Shown here: piece by piece, positions 9,183-18,196 of the stretch | Position numbering within the stretch: position 1 is the first letter of the stretch | How the letters are laid out: each line of letters starts with the position of its first letter | Assembly: GCA_020250125.1 (NCBI GenBank) | Contig: JADCEL010000017.1 | Coordinates: 30,565-94,564, forward strand | DNA length: 64,000 nucleotides | Direction of reading: 5' to 3' | Source of the DNA: Rhodobacter sp. | Lineage (GTDB): Bacteria; Pseudomonadota; Alphaproteobacteria; Rhodobacterales; Rhodobacteraceae | Program-made: the position numbers and the translations under genes | Notes under the pieces: generated by a model | Seen by the model: only the letters and a program-made list of their open reading frames with translations | Told to the model about the DNA's origin: nothing | Databases searched by the model: none

Positions 9183-9509
9183 TCAGGCCGCTTCGGCCCG
9201 GTCCAGTTCCATCGCATGGCGACGCTCGCTTTCCTCACGCGACAGCGCAACCGACGTGCGCACGCCCTTGCTGACGAATGCCATCAAACCCTTCACGACC
9301 CGCTCGTTCGGATCGATCCCTGCGCAGGACAGCACTTCGCGCCCGTCCCGCGATCTTGCCCAGCGGGCGATCTGCTCGGGGCCGTTGGCGTATTTCTTGT
9401 CATCCGCAATGGCATCATCCAGGGCGGCCAGCACCACGGCTGCAAACAGCTTGCGTGCCCGCTGCCCCTGCTCGTAGTTGAAAGCGGTACTGTCAACGAA
9501 ATCGACCAT
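9183..9509 (-). CDS. DUF6280 family protein
   Basis: 108 residues of unknown function, a family largely restricted to Rhodobacterales. Recognised from FNYEQGQRARKLFAAVVLAA, DDKKYANGPEQIARWARSRD and CAGIDPNERVVKGLMAFVSK. The ATG at 9509 is preceded by AGGAAGAAGGA on its strand, which decides against the earlier in-frame start about 30 codons upstream. No signal peptide or membrane segment. It is divergent from efp. Confidence 0.8.
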   Translation of the reverse strand: MVDFVDSTAFNYEQGQRARKLFAAVVLAALDDAIADDKKYANGPEQIARWARSRDGREVLSCAGIDPNERVVKGLMAFVSKGVRTSVALSREESERRHAMELDRAEAA

Positions 9510-9652
9510 CTCGTCGTCCTTCTTCCTGCTCTTGTCTTTTGCGCGTTCTGCCGAATATGACCGCTGGTGCCTGATTCGGTGTTTACACTTTGGAATGACT
9601 GTCATGCGTTCCTAGCATGGCTTTTCCAAAACACCTACAGCATTTGGTCGGC

Positions 9653-9681
9653 TTGTGCGCGGATCACCGCCCATATATAGG
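9653..9681 (+). promoter_or_regulatory. Candidate sigma70 promoter of efp
   Basis: TTGTGC (9653-9658) and TATAGG (9676-9681) are separated by 17 bases, about 41 bases before the efp ATG. Confidence 0.4.
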
Positions 9682-9722
9682 CCCCGCCAGGACCCCTGCA
9701 ACCTTTTGTCAAGGTTTTGCCC

Positions 9723-10286
9723 ATGCCCAAGATCAATGGCAACGAAATCCGGCCCGGCTTCATCCTGGAACACGACAACGGTCTTTGGGCGGCGGTGAAG
9801 GTCGCTCATGTCAAGCCCGGCAAGGGCGGGGCCTTTGCCCAGGTCGAGCTGAAGAACCTGCGCGACGGGCGCAAGCTGAACGAACGCTTCCGCTCCGAAG
9901 ACAAGGTGGAACAGGTCCGGCTGGACAACAAGGACCAGCAGTTTCTGTACGAAACCGAAGGCCGCCTGGTGTTCATGGATGGCGAAACCTATGAACAGGC
10001 GGAAATCGATGCCGAACTGCTTGGCGACCGCCGTCCCTTCCTGCAGGATGGCATGACGGCCACGGTCGAATACCATGGCGAGGAAGCCCTGTCGGTGCGG
10101 CTGCCGCAGAAGGTCAAATGCCGGATCGTGGAAACAGAGCCTGTGGTCCGTGGCCAGACCGCCGCCAACAGCTTCAAGCCGGCGATCCTTGACAATGGCG
10201 TGCGCATCATGGTCCCGCCCTTTGTCGGCCAGGACGAGGAAATCTGGGTTCACACCGAATTGATGGAATATTCCGAACGGGCCTGA
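9723..10286 (+). CDS. efp: Translation elongation factor P
   Basis: 187 residues, exactly the usual EF-P length. EF-P binds the ribosome between the P and E sites and relieves stalling at proline runs. Three beta-barrel domains are present. The loop that reaches the peptidyl-transferase centre reads [10 protein letters not shown], with Lys34, the position modified by EpmA-type lysylation in E. coli, so an EpmA/EpmB pair is expected elsewhere. The C-terminal signature [16 protein letters not shown] is intact. The ATG at 9723 is preferred over TTG at 9717. Confidence 0.97.
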   Translation: MPKINGNEIRPGFILEHDNGLWAAVKVAHVKPGKGGAFAQVELKNLRDGRKLNERFRSEDKVEQVRLDNKDQQFLYETEGRLVFMDGETYEQAEIDAELLGDRRPFLQDGMTATVEYHGEEALSVRLPQKVKCRIVETEPVVRGQTAANSFKPAILDNGVRIMVPPFVGQDEEIWVHTELMEYSERA

Positions 10287-10637
10287 TGGCGGGCGGATCG
10301 GTCTGCGGACCGCCGGACTGCGGTTTGTGCTTTTGGCCAGACAAGCAAACTGGTTGGGGGATGGTCGTCTGTCATCTGCCTGATCGGGCAGGCTGCACGC
10401 CCGTTTGCCTGCGGTACAAGGCGTTTGCTGTTGCTTCGCCGGTCCGCCCGGAAGCCTGTTGAAACAAACACTCACGGATTTGCCGGCATCGGGTTGAACC
10501 TGGCGTGGCGATGACACCTCCGGCATTATCGGCTGGCATTCGGGGAACGCCAATTCTATGGAAGTCTACTGATGTATAGTAAATTTCGCTAGACTCCGCT
10601 ATACATTCGCAGACGTAAGACGGCATCAGGAAACACA
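10287..10637. other. Intergenic stretch, 351 bases
   Basis: Between efp and the AAA ATPase gene. No convincing gene on either strand. The last 80 bases turn clearly AT-richer and carry an inverted repeat described separately; a short CGGTC/GACCG hairpin near 10299 could belong to the end of efp. Confidence 0.5.
10572..10606. promoter_or_regulatory. Inverted repeat upstream of AAA ATPase gene
   Basis: ATGTATAG (10572-10579) and CTATACAT (10599-10606) form 8-base arms with a 19-base spacer, 32 bases before the GTG start. A protein-binding site or promoter element is possible; no known consensus is recognised. Confidence 0.35.
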
Positions 10638-11801
10638 GTGGACTTCGTCAGAAACCCATTCGCGCCAAGCGCGGGCAGCAGACCGCCGGAACTTGCCGGT
10701 CGGGACGCCATACTTGAAATCGCACGGACTTCATGCCGCCGCGCTGTCGAAGGCAGAAATGCCCGGTCGCTCATGCTGCTGGGGCTAAGGGGGATGGGAA
10801 AGACAGTCCTTCTTAATGAAATCAAGAAGATAGCGGAAGCAGAAGGGCTAACGGTTTCGAAAGTCGAGGCCCCCGAAGGAGAAAGCCTGGCACGCCTGCT
10901 TTATCCCGAAATGCGGAAAGTCTTGCGATCTCTTTCCGGCGTAGAGGCGGCAAGACAGATTGCCTCGCGTGGTCTCAGGGGGCTGCGCAACTTCGCCGCA
11001 CTGTTTAGAATTGCTGTCGCAGGCGTGGACATTGGCGTTGAACCAGAGCCTGGCCTCGCCGACACGGGCGATCTTCAGTACGACCTTCCTGACCTGTTCA
11101 GAATGATCGGCGGTGCAGCCCAAGCTGCTGACAAAGGCTGGATTCTTCTTATCGACGAAGTGCAGTACCTCTCCGGGGCGGATTTGTCGGCCTTGATCGT
11201 GGCGCTTCACGCAATGTCACAAGAGCGGCTGCCTGTCCTGTTGGCGGGTGCAGGATTGCCTCAGGTTGCCCGGCTGGCAGGCGAAGCCAAATCATACGCG
11301 GAACGTCTTTTCCTGTACCAGACAGTGGGCGCGCTGGACCCTGCTTCTGCAATGCAGGCCATTCAGAAACCCATCATCGAGGAAGAAGCGTCGATCGATC
11401 CCGAGGCGCTGCGGTCCATCGTCGACCGAACTCAGGGATATCCCTTCTTCCTTCAGGAATGGGCGTCAGTTGTCTGGAACAACGCTCCGGGCCCCGGAAT
11501 CACTCTGGCGGACGTTGATTTGTCTTATGGCGAAACGCTTGCATTGCTGGATGACGGATTCTTCAAGGTCCGGATTGACCGTCTGACGAAGGGAGAGGTG
11601 CAGTTCGTGAAGGCCATGTCTGAGCTTGGTGATGGGCCTTACGCCATGAGTGACATTGCCAGATCGATGGGGCGAAAGCTCCAGTCCCTTGGCCCGTTAA
11701 GGGCAAGCATCATTGCCAAGGCAATGATTTACAGCACAGACCACGGCTATCTGGACTTCACCGTTCCGCTGTTTGCAGACTTCATCCGTCGCCGGAAGTG
11801 A
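10638..11801 (+). CDS. Orphan AAA ATPase with C-terminal helical/winged region
   Basis: 387 residues, cytoplasmic, function unknown. Walker A is GLRGMGKT (Lys55), Walker B ILLIDE (169-174), followed by a sensor-like LPVLLAGAGLPQV and YAERLF. This resembles the archaeal-type/Orc1-like ATPase group seen as stand-alone genes in bacteria. The C-terminal 90 residues (LTKGEVQFVKAMSELG...DIARSMGRK) look like a winged helix. Start is GTG at 10638 with CAGGA just upstream. Base composition differs from its surroundings: two 60-base lines counted by eye gave 58% and 50% G+C, against 80% in a line of neighbouring ygfZ. Recent acquisition is likely. No partner gene (toxin, nuclease, restriction) is adjacent. 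Confidence 0.75.
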   Translation: MDFVRNPFAPSAGSRPPELAGRDAILEIARTSCRRAVEGRNARSLMLLGLRGMGKTVLLNEIKKIAEAEGLTVSKVEAPEGESLARLLYPEMRKVLRSLSGVEAARQIASRGLRGLRNFAALFRIAVAGVDIGVEPEPGLADTGDLQYDLPDLFRMIGGAAQAADKGWILLIDEVQYLSGADLSALIVALHAMSQERLPVLLAGAGLPQVARLAGEAKSYAERLFLYQTVGALDPASAMQAIQKPIIEEEASIDPEALRSIVDRTQGYPFFLQEWASVVWNNAPGPGITLADVDLSYGETLALLDDGFFKVRIDRLTKGEVQFVKAMSELGDGPYAMSDIARSMGRKLQSLGPLRASIIAKAMIYSTDHGYLDFTVPLFADFIRRRK

Positions 11802-11895
11802 ACGAATGCGCGCAAGGAAGCGCAGAGTCCGGCAGCGGGGCATTGTTCAGGATGACTCATGCGCACCGCCCGCCAAGGGCAACGGACAATCGCGT

Positions 11896-12657
11896 TCAAT
11901 CGTCCAGCCAGACCTGCGCCTGACCCGCCCGCATGGCCTCTGCCGCGCGGTCGAAACGCAGATGCGCCAGTGCCAGGTCACCGGATCGGGTGAAGAGCCG
12001 CCCCGCAGGGCGGTCCCCCGCCACAATCCCGTCGCCCGGGCCGACCTCGCCCTGCACCCGCACGCGGACCAGACCCTTGCGCAGGTCGGTCTTGTGCTTC
12101 ATCCGCGCGGTCACTTCCTGGCCCACATAGCAGCCCTTGCGGAAATCGACGCCATGCAGCGCCTCGAACCCGGCTTCCAGGATAAAGGTCTCGTCCGGGA
12201 TCAATTCGATCCCGGTTTCGGGAATGACATGGGCAACGCGGATCGCGTCCCAGTCGATGGCCGGATCGGCCCCTTCCGGCCCGCCATAGCGGCGCCAGCC
12301 CAGGGCGGCGTGGCGCGGATCGGCCAGGGCACCCGGCGGCGGCGCCCCAAGGCCCCGCGCGACGGTCAGCGTCACCGGCGCAAACTGCACATCGGCGCGC
12401 AGCCGGTACATCGCAAGACGCTTCAGCAGGCCGGGTGCGAAGCTGTCCTTAACATCGATCAGCCATCGGCCACCCGTGCTGACCACCAGAAAATCAACCA
12501 GGTACTTGCCCTGCGGCGTCAGCAGGGCAGTCCAGACAATGCCATCGCCCGCACCAAGGGGGCGCAGATCGTTGGTCACCAGACCCTGCAGAAAGCCGGG
12601 CGCATCCGCCCCTGACAGGCCGATCAGCGCCCTGTTGTCCGTCCGTTCGCCGTCCAT
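11896..12657 (-). CDS. ygfZ: YgfZ/GcvT-domain folate-binding protein
   Basis: Folate-dependent protein that helps maintain some iron-sulphur enzymes, 253 residues, cytoplasmic. The diagnostic motif KGCYVGQEV is present, together with NDLRPL and LLTPQGKYLVDFLV of the GcvT-like fold. Unlike the GcvT-like proteins of the methylamine region, it is a stand-alone housekeeping gene. It points away from the decayed region at 12658-13658. Confidence 0.92.
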   Translation of the reverse strand: MDGERTDNRALIGLSGADAPGFLQGLVTNDLRPLGAGDGIVWTALLTPQGKYLVDFLVVSTGGRWLIDVKDSFAPGLLKRLAMYRLRADVQFAPVTLTVARGLGAPPPGALADPRHAALGWRRYGGPEGADPAIDWDAIRVAHVIPETGIELIPDETFILEAGFEALHGVDFRKGCYVGQEVTARMKHKTDLRKGLVRVRVQGEVGPGDGIVAGDRPAGRLFTRSGDLALAHLRFDRAAEAMRAGQAQVWLDD

Positions 12658-13658
12658 CCCATCCCCCTGCCTTGTTACAGGATACAGGCATCTGCGCCAG
12701 TCACAACGGGGGCCGGTTGACCCTGCCGGACCGCCGCCCCCGCCCTGTTCGCCACCGCCGCAGCCAACACTGCGGTCGCGGACGGCAAGGCGCGCACATC
12801 GGTTATACAGACCTCACCCGGCCTGATGAAGGATGATCCGATCGCCATCGGAATGCTGCCCGGCAAACCGCCTGACACGCTTGTCGGCACCCATGTTCTG
12901 ACGCGCTCCCGCAAAGTCCGGGGCGCTTCATGTCGGGCCTTCCGCGAAAGAGCGGCTGCGGGCAACTGGAAAGATCGCGATGCCGCGCGCGAAGCGCAAC
13001 ACCCGGAATTGCCCGAGCATCGACCTGCATTCCTGGCGACATGTGCGCCGGAAACCGCCGCATGGACGGGCGATGCCTGACGGACGAACATTCCGGTGCG
13101 CTGGCGTCAGCTGTCCCGGCCTTCCAGGGGGTCGAGGCGAACGAACCAAAGGGCGCAAGAGGAATTCCGGGTGGCGAAGATACCTCGCCTGTGCAAGCGC
13201 GCCGCTGATCCGATGCGCCCGAAGAAGAGCCGATACCGATCCGGCTGTCCTTACGGCCGTGTCGTCGACCCGCTGATCGATGGTGGAGCCGGAGATCTGC
13301 ACCGGCAGGAAAACACCGCCACCTCGCGGCGCATCAGGCGTTTGACCCGTGGCGGGGGAAAGGCGGGGGTCCTTCACCCATCTGAAAATCAGGTTGCCCT
13401 TCATCGCGCAGCAACGTGCAACCTGCGCGACAGACACGCCCGCTGCCAAAGCCTGCGCACAGATCAACCCCTTCTCCTGGTCAGACCTGAGCCGCTTCTT
13501 CTGCCCCGTCTTGCCCGCCTTGGAGGGCCTCAAGATGCCCACTCTCGACGCTGGACACTGTCCGCCGCAGGTCCCGCCCGTCACAGCGGGGACAACGGAC
13601 AGAGACGCATCCGCCAGAGGCCGGTCGGGACGAAGGACGGATTCCGGCTCTGATGCTC
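12658..13658. other. Decayed region without intact genes
   Basis: About 1 kb between ygfZ and the first SnoaL-like gene. Open frames exist on both strands, but only one piece on the minus strand resembles a known protein (an IS66 OrfA-like remnant, listed separately). The rest shows no recognisable domain and no clear start signals. It looks like a graveyard of one or more insertion events. Confidence 0.55.
13290..13545 (-). pseudogene. IS66-type OrfA transposase-like remnant
   Basis: The minus-strand translation contains KKRLRSDQEKGLI, AAGVSVAQVARCCAMKGNLI, FRWVKDPRLSP and, 20 residues later, VFLPVQI. This order (basic start, helix-turn-helix of the type V-xx-VA-x-R, N-L-x-x-W, then F-x-PV) is that of small IS66/IS3-type OrfA proteins. 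The usual remainder of OrfA, and OrfB or the main transposase, cannot be found, and no terminal repeats were identified. Alternative: chance resemblance of a helix-turn-helix. Confidence 0.5.
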
Positions 13659-14756
13659 CTAAGTCCTGCGTGGAACCCCGGAGACCTGAACCCGCATCCG
13701 TTCCAGCACATCCATCCCCATCTGTAAAAACAGATTCAGCAAGTCGATGGGCACCCAGTTTTCCCGGATCAGGCCTTCGTGGTGCAGGTAAAAGTCCATG
13801 ACCCGCATGAAGACGGGCTTTGCGGTTGCCGGCAGTCCGCAGAACCCAGCCCCCGAATGCATGGCATAGACGGAAGGCCAGCCGCCCGTCACGGAATAGG
13901 GGCCATCCCCGATGCGGATGTAGTGGCCTGCGCCATTGCGGGCGCGTTCGGCCATCACCGCGTCAAAGCTACCCTGCGGGCGATGGAATGCAATGCGGAA
14001 TGGCAGTTGATGGCCGTCAACGAATCCCTCCAGGCTGCGGGTCGTGCCGATGCCGGCCGGGCCATACCACATCATCTTCGGGTGCCAGTGGTCGCGCTGC
14101 GGCATGGCGATCAGCGCCTCACGGGACAGGCTGCCCCGGTCGTCGAATTCGGCCAGTGACTTGTGCATGCGCAGGGTCTGTTCAAGGCTGTCGCGGCCCT
14201 GCATCGGGTCGGAGGGGGCAAGGCGAAGCCCGTCAGCCGTCAGCGGACCGGGCCACATCCCCTCGACCCCCAGGGATGGCGCCAAGGGCCAGACGCCAGC
14301 CTGACGCATGACATCAAGGACATCCCACAGAAGGCTGGCCTGCACGACCCGTCCGTCACTGCCGATCTGCCAAACCTCGCCAGAGCGCAGCCAGACTGTC
14401 TTGCCTGTCGCCGGAATGCCCAGCCAATCCCGCTTCATCGTGCCGCAGTAATGGCCAGAGGTGGCGATAAAGGTCTTTCCCTGATACCGTCCCGCCACCA
14501 GAATGGCGTCTCTGCGTTCAAGGTCCGGAAAGGCCGCAAAGAGCGGTGACCAGATACGGGCTGCCGCTGCCGCCGACCCCCGCATTCCGTTCATCGGATG
14601 CGCCGCGCGCCATTCGCAATCGGGCGCTGCAAGTGTGTCAAGTGCCAAAGGAAGCCGCGCTTCTCCGGCCTCTGCCAGGAAGGCCAGCCTTTGCTGGACC
14701 TCACGGCGAAGCCGTTCGTCCGGAGTCGCCCCGGCATCGAATCCGTCGCTCAGCAT
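13659..14756 (-). CDS. Long SnoaL/NTF2-like protein, divergent arm of the catabolic cluster
   Basis: 365 residues, about twice the length of a single SnoaL-like domain, no signal peptide. Shared features with the proteins at 20567 and 21589 are a central WYGPAGIG, a preceding HWHPKMM, and a C-terminal GLIRENWVPIDLLNLFLQMG. The N-terminal half has the PDLERRD...GHYCGT pattern of SnoaL-like cyclases. Small SnoaL-fold enzymes catalyse cyclisation, hydrolysis, isomerisation or decarboxylation, so the reaction cannot be named. It is divergent from the transporter operon and shares the LacI-type operator region, so it is probably co-regulated. Confidence 0.75.
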   Translation of the reverse strand: MLSDGFDAGATPDERLRREVQQRLAFLAEAGEARLPLALDTLAAPDCEWRAAHPMNGMRGSAAAAARIWSPLFAAFPDLERRDAILVAGRYQGKTFIATSGHYCGTMKRDWLGIPATGKTVWLRSGEVWQIGSDGRVVQASLLWDVLDVMRQAGVWPLAPSLGVEGMWPGPLTADGLRLAPSDPMQGRDSLEQTLRMHKSLAEFDDRGSLSREALIAMPQRDHWHPKMMWYGPAGIGTTRSLEGFVDGHQLPFRIAFHRPQGSFDAVMAERARNGAGHYIRIGDGPYSVTGGWPSVYAMHSGAGFCGLPATAKPVFMRVMDFYLHHEGLIRENWVPIDLLNLFLQMGMDVLERMRVQVSGVPRRT

Positions 14757-14802
14757 GGGGGCTTTCCTTTGATGTCCGAACCTTTGTTCTTGATGACGGA
14801 AT

Positions 14803-14842
14803 CTGCAAGCGTATGCAAGATAGGTGTTGCATACGCTTGCAA
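14803..14842. promoter_or_regulatory. Pair of LacI-family operators
   Basis: Two 16-base sites of the LacI-family type with a central CG: CTGCAAGC-GTATGCAA (14803-14818) and TTGCATAC-GCTTGCAA (14827-14842). They are mirror images, giving 15-base perfect arms (14804-14818 and 14827-14841), with centres 24 bases apart. A LacI-family regulator is encoded in the operon at 23390. TATCCT at 14851 could be the -10 box for the rightward operon, with the second operator over the -35 region. Confidence 0.75.
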
Positions 14843-14919
14843 GCGACGCCTATCCTTGGCCAGGCCGCGTCCGAAGCGGTGATTCCCGCTGCATTTGCGG
14901 GCTTGCCAGGGAGAACAGA

Positions 14920-16164
14920 ATGACAATGTCGATCCGGGGCCTTGCCCTGTCTGCCCTATGGGGCACCACCGCGCTGGCGGGCGCGGCCAATGCCGATTGT
15001 GGTATCGCAGCCGGCAAAGTCTCGATCATCGGCAACGACTTTCCGGCCGTGCATACGGTTGCCGATGCGGCTGCGGCCTGTGGAACCGGAACGGTCGGGG
15101 TCAAGACCAACCTGACGAAGGACCATGAAAAGCTGAATGCGCCGGGAATGACCGCCAATCCGGCTGAATATTCGGCGGCCATCATCTCTTCCTCGTCTCT
15201 CGTGACGCTGATGAGCGCGGGGCTGGTCCGTCCGCTGGATGATCTGATCGCCGCACATGGCGCGGATATCCCCAGAAACCAGATGGTGACCATCGACGGC
15301 AAGGTGATGGCGGTGGCTTTCATGGCCAATGCCCAGCACATGTTCTATCGCAAGGACCTTCTGGACGCAGCCGGTGTGGCCCCGCCAAAGACCTATGAGG
15401 AACTGCTGGCGGCGGCCGGGAAGGTTCGCGACGGCGGCACGGCATCGCCCTTCTGTTCGACTTATGGCGTTGGCTGGAACCTGGGCCAGGAATTCGTCAA
15501 CATGTATCTTGGCATGGGTGGCGCTTTCTTCAAGCCTGGCACCGCCGAGCCTGCGATCAACAACGAAAAGGGCGTGGCAGCCCTTGAGATGATGAAGGCG
15601 CTGTCGGGCTATATGAACCCCGACTTCCTGACTTTTGATTCAAACGCTGTCACGGCGGAATGGGAAGCAGGCAACTGTGCCATCGCCACGCTTTGGGGCT
15701 CGCGCGCCGGAGTGCTGATGGATGGCAAGGAGTCCGCCCCCGGCGTTGCGGAAAACACCATGGCGGTGGCGACGCCTTCGGCGGGCGGAAGCAGCTTCCC
15801 GGCGACGACGCTGTGGTGGGATGGCTGGTCGATCGCGACCAACGTCTCGGACGAAGATGCGGCGGCGTCCTTTCTGGCGATGAAGGCCGGGATCGCCCCG
15901 TCGATCCTGACGCCGGACACCATGGGCCAGGCGGTGTGGATGATCGAAGGCTATCAGCCCACCCCGGCGGCACAGGGTGTGGCCGAAAGCATCGCGGGCG
16001 GCGCGCCGTCCTATCCGATGGAACCCTATATGGGGGCCATGCACATGGCGGCCGACGGAAACATCGCCGATTTCCTGACCGGCAAGGAAGATGCCGCAAC
16101 CGCGCTGGCGGACATTGAAGCGGCATATACTGCTGCCGCAAAAGAAGGTGGCTTCCTCAAGTAA
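14920..16164 (+). CDS. ABC transporter substrate-binding protein (family 1, carbohydrate type)
   Basis: Periplasmic binding protein of 414 residues that delivers the inducer/substrate of the cluster to the permeases. The ATG at 14920 has AGGGAG upstream and a signal peptide (MTMSIRGLALSALWGTTALAGAANA). An earlier in-frame start at 14824 lies inside the operator region and is rejected. Features of family 1 solute-binding proteins: AIISSSSLVTLMSAGLVRPLDDL near residue 90, and WWDGWSIATNVSDEDAAASF, MGQAVWMIEGY later. Two Cys residues near the mature N-terminus may form a disulphide. The ligand is unknown. Confidence 0.87.
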   Translation: MTMSIRGLALSALWGTTALAGAANADCGIAAGKVSIIGNDFPAVHTVADAAAACGTGTVGVKTNLTKDHEKLNAPGMTANPAEYSAAIISSSSLVTLMSAGLVRPLDDLIAAHGADIPRNQMVTIDGKVMAVAFMANAQHMFYRKDLLDAAGVAPPKTYEELLAAAGKVRDGGTASPFCSTYGVGWNLGQEFVNMYLGMGGAFFKPGTAEPAINNEKGVAALEMMKALSGYMNPDFLTFDSNAVTAEWEAGNCAIATLWGSRAGVLMDGKESAPGVAENTMAVATPSAGGSSFPATTLWWDGWSIATNVSDEDAAASFLAMKAGIAPSILTPDTMGQAVWMIEGYQPTPAAQGVAESIAGGAPSYPMEPYMGAMHMAADGNIADFLTGKEDAATALADIEAAYTAAAKEGGFLK

Positions 16165-16171
16165 ATCTTTC

Positions 16172-16204
16172 GGGCCGACGGTGCGCGTCCCGCGTCGTCG
16201 GCCC
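16172..16204 (+). other. Intra-operon stem-loop after the binding-protein gene
   Basis: GGGCCGACG (16172-16180) pairs with CGTCGGCCC (16196-16204) around a 15-base loop. Stem-loops here commonly protect the binding-protein message or partly terminate transcription, giving more binding protein than permease. No T run follows. Confidence 0.5.
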
Positions 16205-16283
16205 CCCCCATGCGTGTCCGCCCCGCCTTTCACCGGCCGCGCTCCAAGGCGCGGCTCCCGGCAGCCGCACCTTAAAGGCCGTC

Positions 16284-17312
16284 ATGAAACACAAGACATT
16301 CCTGTGGTTCATCCTGCCCTCGGCAGTGGCGATGCTGCTGTTCATCGCCTTGCCTGTTGTCTCGGTCCTTCTTCAATCGGTCTTTGCCCCGCACGAGCAG
16401 GTGATACGCGAGGTCGAGAAATGCGACGTTTTTGGCTGCAAGAAATCCACGACAGTCGATGTCGAGGCCACCGCCGCCCTGAGCGAAGGCGCCCCATTGG
16501 GCCGCTTTGTCGGAACTGCCATCTACACCGACCGCAACCATCTGGCCCTGTCCGAGATCGGCGCAATCTGGTCGTCGTCGAAGGGCCCGGGCGACTTTCT
16601 TGATCAGATTTTCAACCTGCCATTCTACGGGGCCCTGGCCTTCACGCTGACCTACACGGCGCTGGTCACACCGTTTGCAATCCTTCTGGGGTTCTGCATC
16701 GCGCTTGCCGTGAACGCCATTCCGCGCCTGTTGCGGGGGCCGGCCATCTTCTTTTCGCTGTTGCCGATGATCGTGACACCCCTGGTCGGCGCGCTGATCC
16801 TGTTCTGGATGGTGGATGCGCGCGGCATCCTGGGGGTGGCGCTGCAATCGCTGGCGGGCGACCCTGACCTTTCAGTCAAGGCGTCCACGCCGCTGATGTG
16901 GGCCATGCTGATCGTCTATGGGGTCTGGTCCAGCTGTCCCTTTGCCTTTGTCGTCTATTATGCCGGGTTGCAGACCGTGCCGCAGGATACGCTGGAATCA
17001 GCCATGATTGACGGGGCGACCCGCTGGCAGCGGCTGCGCTACGTGATCATCCCGCATCTGTTGCCGCTGACCACCTTTCTGGTGCTGATCAAGATCATGG
17101 ACAATTTCCGGGTCTTCGAGCCGATCGTCAGCTTCAACGGCGGGGCGCATGCGCAGTCGTTAAGTTACTTCATCTATGCCGATCTCACCGCCACCAACAA
17201 ACTTCTGTCCTCTGCGGCGGCAACCTCGGTGCTGACCATTCTGGGCGTCATCGTCCTGCTGTCGCCCGTTATCGTCCGCACCCGGAGATCTTTCGCAAGG
17301 GCAGCATCATGA
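16284..17312 (+). CDS. ABC transporter permease, MalF-like
   Basis: 342-residue inner-membrane permease. Between the first and second membrane helices is an unusually long periplasmic segment of about 75 residues containing two cysteines (EKCDVFGCKK). The EAA loop that contacts the ATPase reads ESAMIDGATRWQRLRYVIIP. It overlaps the next permease gene by 4 bases. The set of binding protein, two permeases and MalK-type ATPase is that of carbohydrate uptake CUT1 systems. Confidence 0.88.
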   Translation: MKHKTFLWFILPSAVAMLLFIALPVVSVLLQSVFAPHEQVIREVEKCDVFGCKKSTTVDVEATAALSEGAPLGRFVGTAIYTDRNHLALSEIGAIWSSSKGPGDFLDQIFNLPFYGALAFTLTYTALVTPFAILLGFCIALAVNAIPRLLRGPAIFFSLLPMIVTPLVGALILFWMVDARGILGVALQSLAGDPDLSVKASTPLMWAMLIVYGVWSSCPFAFVVYYAGLQTVPQDTLESAMIDGATRWQRLRYVIIPHLLPLTTFLVLIKIMDNFRVFEPIVSFNGGAHAQSLSYFIYADLTATNKLLSSAAATSVLTILGVIVLLSPVIVRTRRSFARAAS

Positions 17313-18193
17313 CAAGCAGCGTTGCCGGGCACCGTTCGCTGCCCCTGCAGGCCCTGCTTGCCGGGTTCCTGATCCTGTGGATCGTGGTTGCGGCCTTTCC
17401 ATTCTTCTGGACGCTTTGGGGCAGCTTCAAGGTTGAGGGCGACTTCTTTTCCAGGGCGGACTGGGCCAATGCCCTGACCGGCCCGATGACCCGGGCCGAA
17501 ACCGGCGGTGCCTTCACCGGGCAGGGCTACTACGGTGCCTGGATCACGAACGAATTCTGGCGGGCAGGGCTGAACACGCTGATCGTCGTCGTGTCGGTTG
17601 TCACCATCTCGCTGGCGTTCGGGACGCTTGGCGGCTATGCGCTGGCGCGGTCGGGCCATCGCTATGTGTTCTGGATCCTGATGATCGCGCTGGTGTTTCG
17701 CGCGATGCCGCATCTGACGCTGGTGTCAGGCTATCTGCTGCCATTTTTTCAGTGGAACCTGTGGGGCCACCTGCCGACGGCGATCATTGTTCTTGTTGCC
17801 ATCAACCAGCCTTTCACGCTGTGGATGCTGACCTCATTCTTCCAGAACATTCCCAAAGACCTGGACGAAAGCGCCATGGTTGACGGTTGTTCGCGGTTCC
17901 AGGCCTTCCGGCTCGTCATCATCCCGGTGATGTGGCCGGGGGTTATCACCACGGGGCTGTTCAGCTTCCTTCTGGCCTACAACGACTTTGCCGTGACCGC
18001 GATGCTGCTGGATCAGCAGAACCAGACGATGATCCCAAGGATTGCCTCGTTCCTTGGCACCACACAGACCAAGGGCAATGTGATGTTTGCCGTCTCGGCT
18101 GTCGTCTCGGCCACCGCCCCCTTGTTCCTGCTGGTCATGGTCTTCCAGCGCCAGATCGTCAGCGGCCTGACCGCCGGTGCCGTGAAAGGATAG
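17309..18193 (+). CDS. ABC transporter permease, MalG-like
   Basis: 294-residue inner-membrane permease, partner of the preceding protein. Six hydrophobic segments; the EAA loop is DESAMVDGCSRFQAFRLVII. The family's typical N-terminal helix FLILWIVVAAFPFFWTLWGS is present. It starts within the stop of the upstream gene (ATGA). Confidence 0.88.
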   Translation: MTSSVAGHRSLPLQALLAGFLILWIVVAAFPFFWTLWGSFKVEGDFFSRADWANALTGPMTRAETGGAFTGQGYYGAWITNEFWRAGLNTLIVVVSVVTISLAFGTLGGYALARSGHRYVFWILMIALVFRAMPHLTLVSGYLLPFFQWNLWGHLPTAIIVLVAINQPFTLWMLTSFFQNIPKDLDESAMVDGCSRFQAFRLVIIPVMWPGVITTGLFSFLLAYNDFAVTAMLLDQQNQTMIPRIASFLGTTQTKGNVMFAVSAVVSATAPLFLLVMVFQRQIVSGLTAGAVKG

Positions 18194-18196
18194 TCC

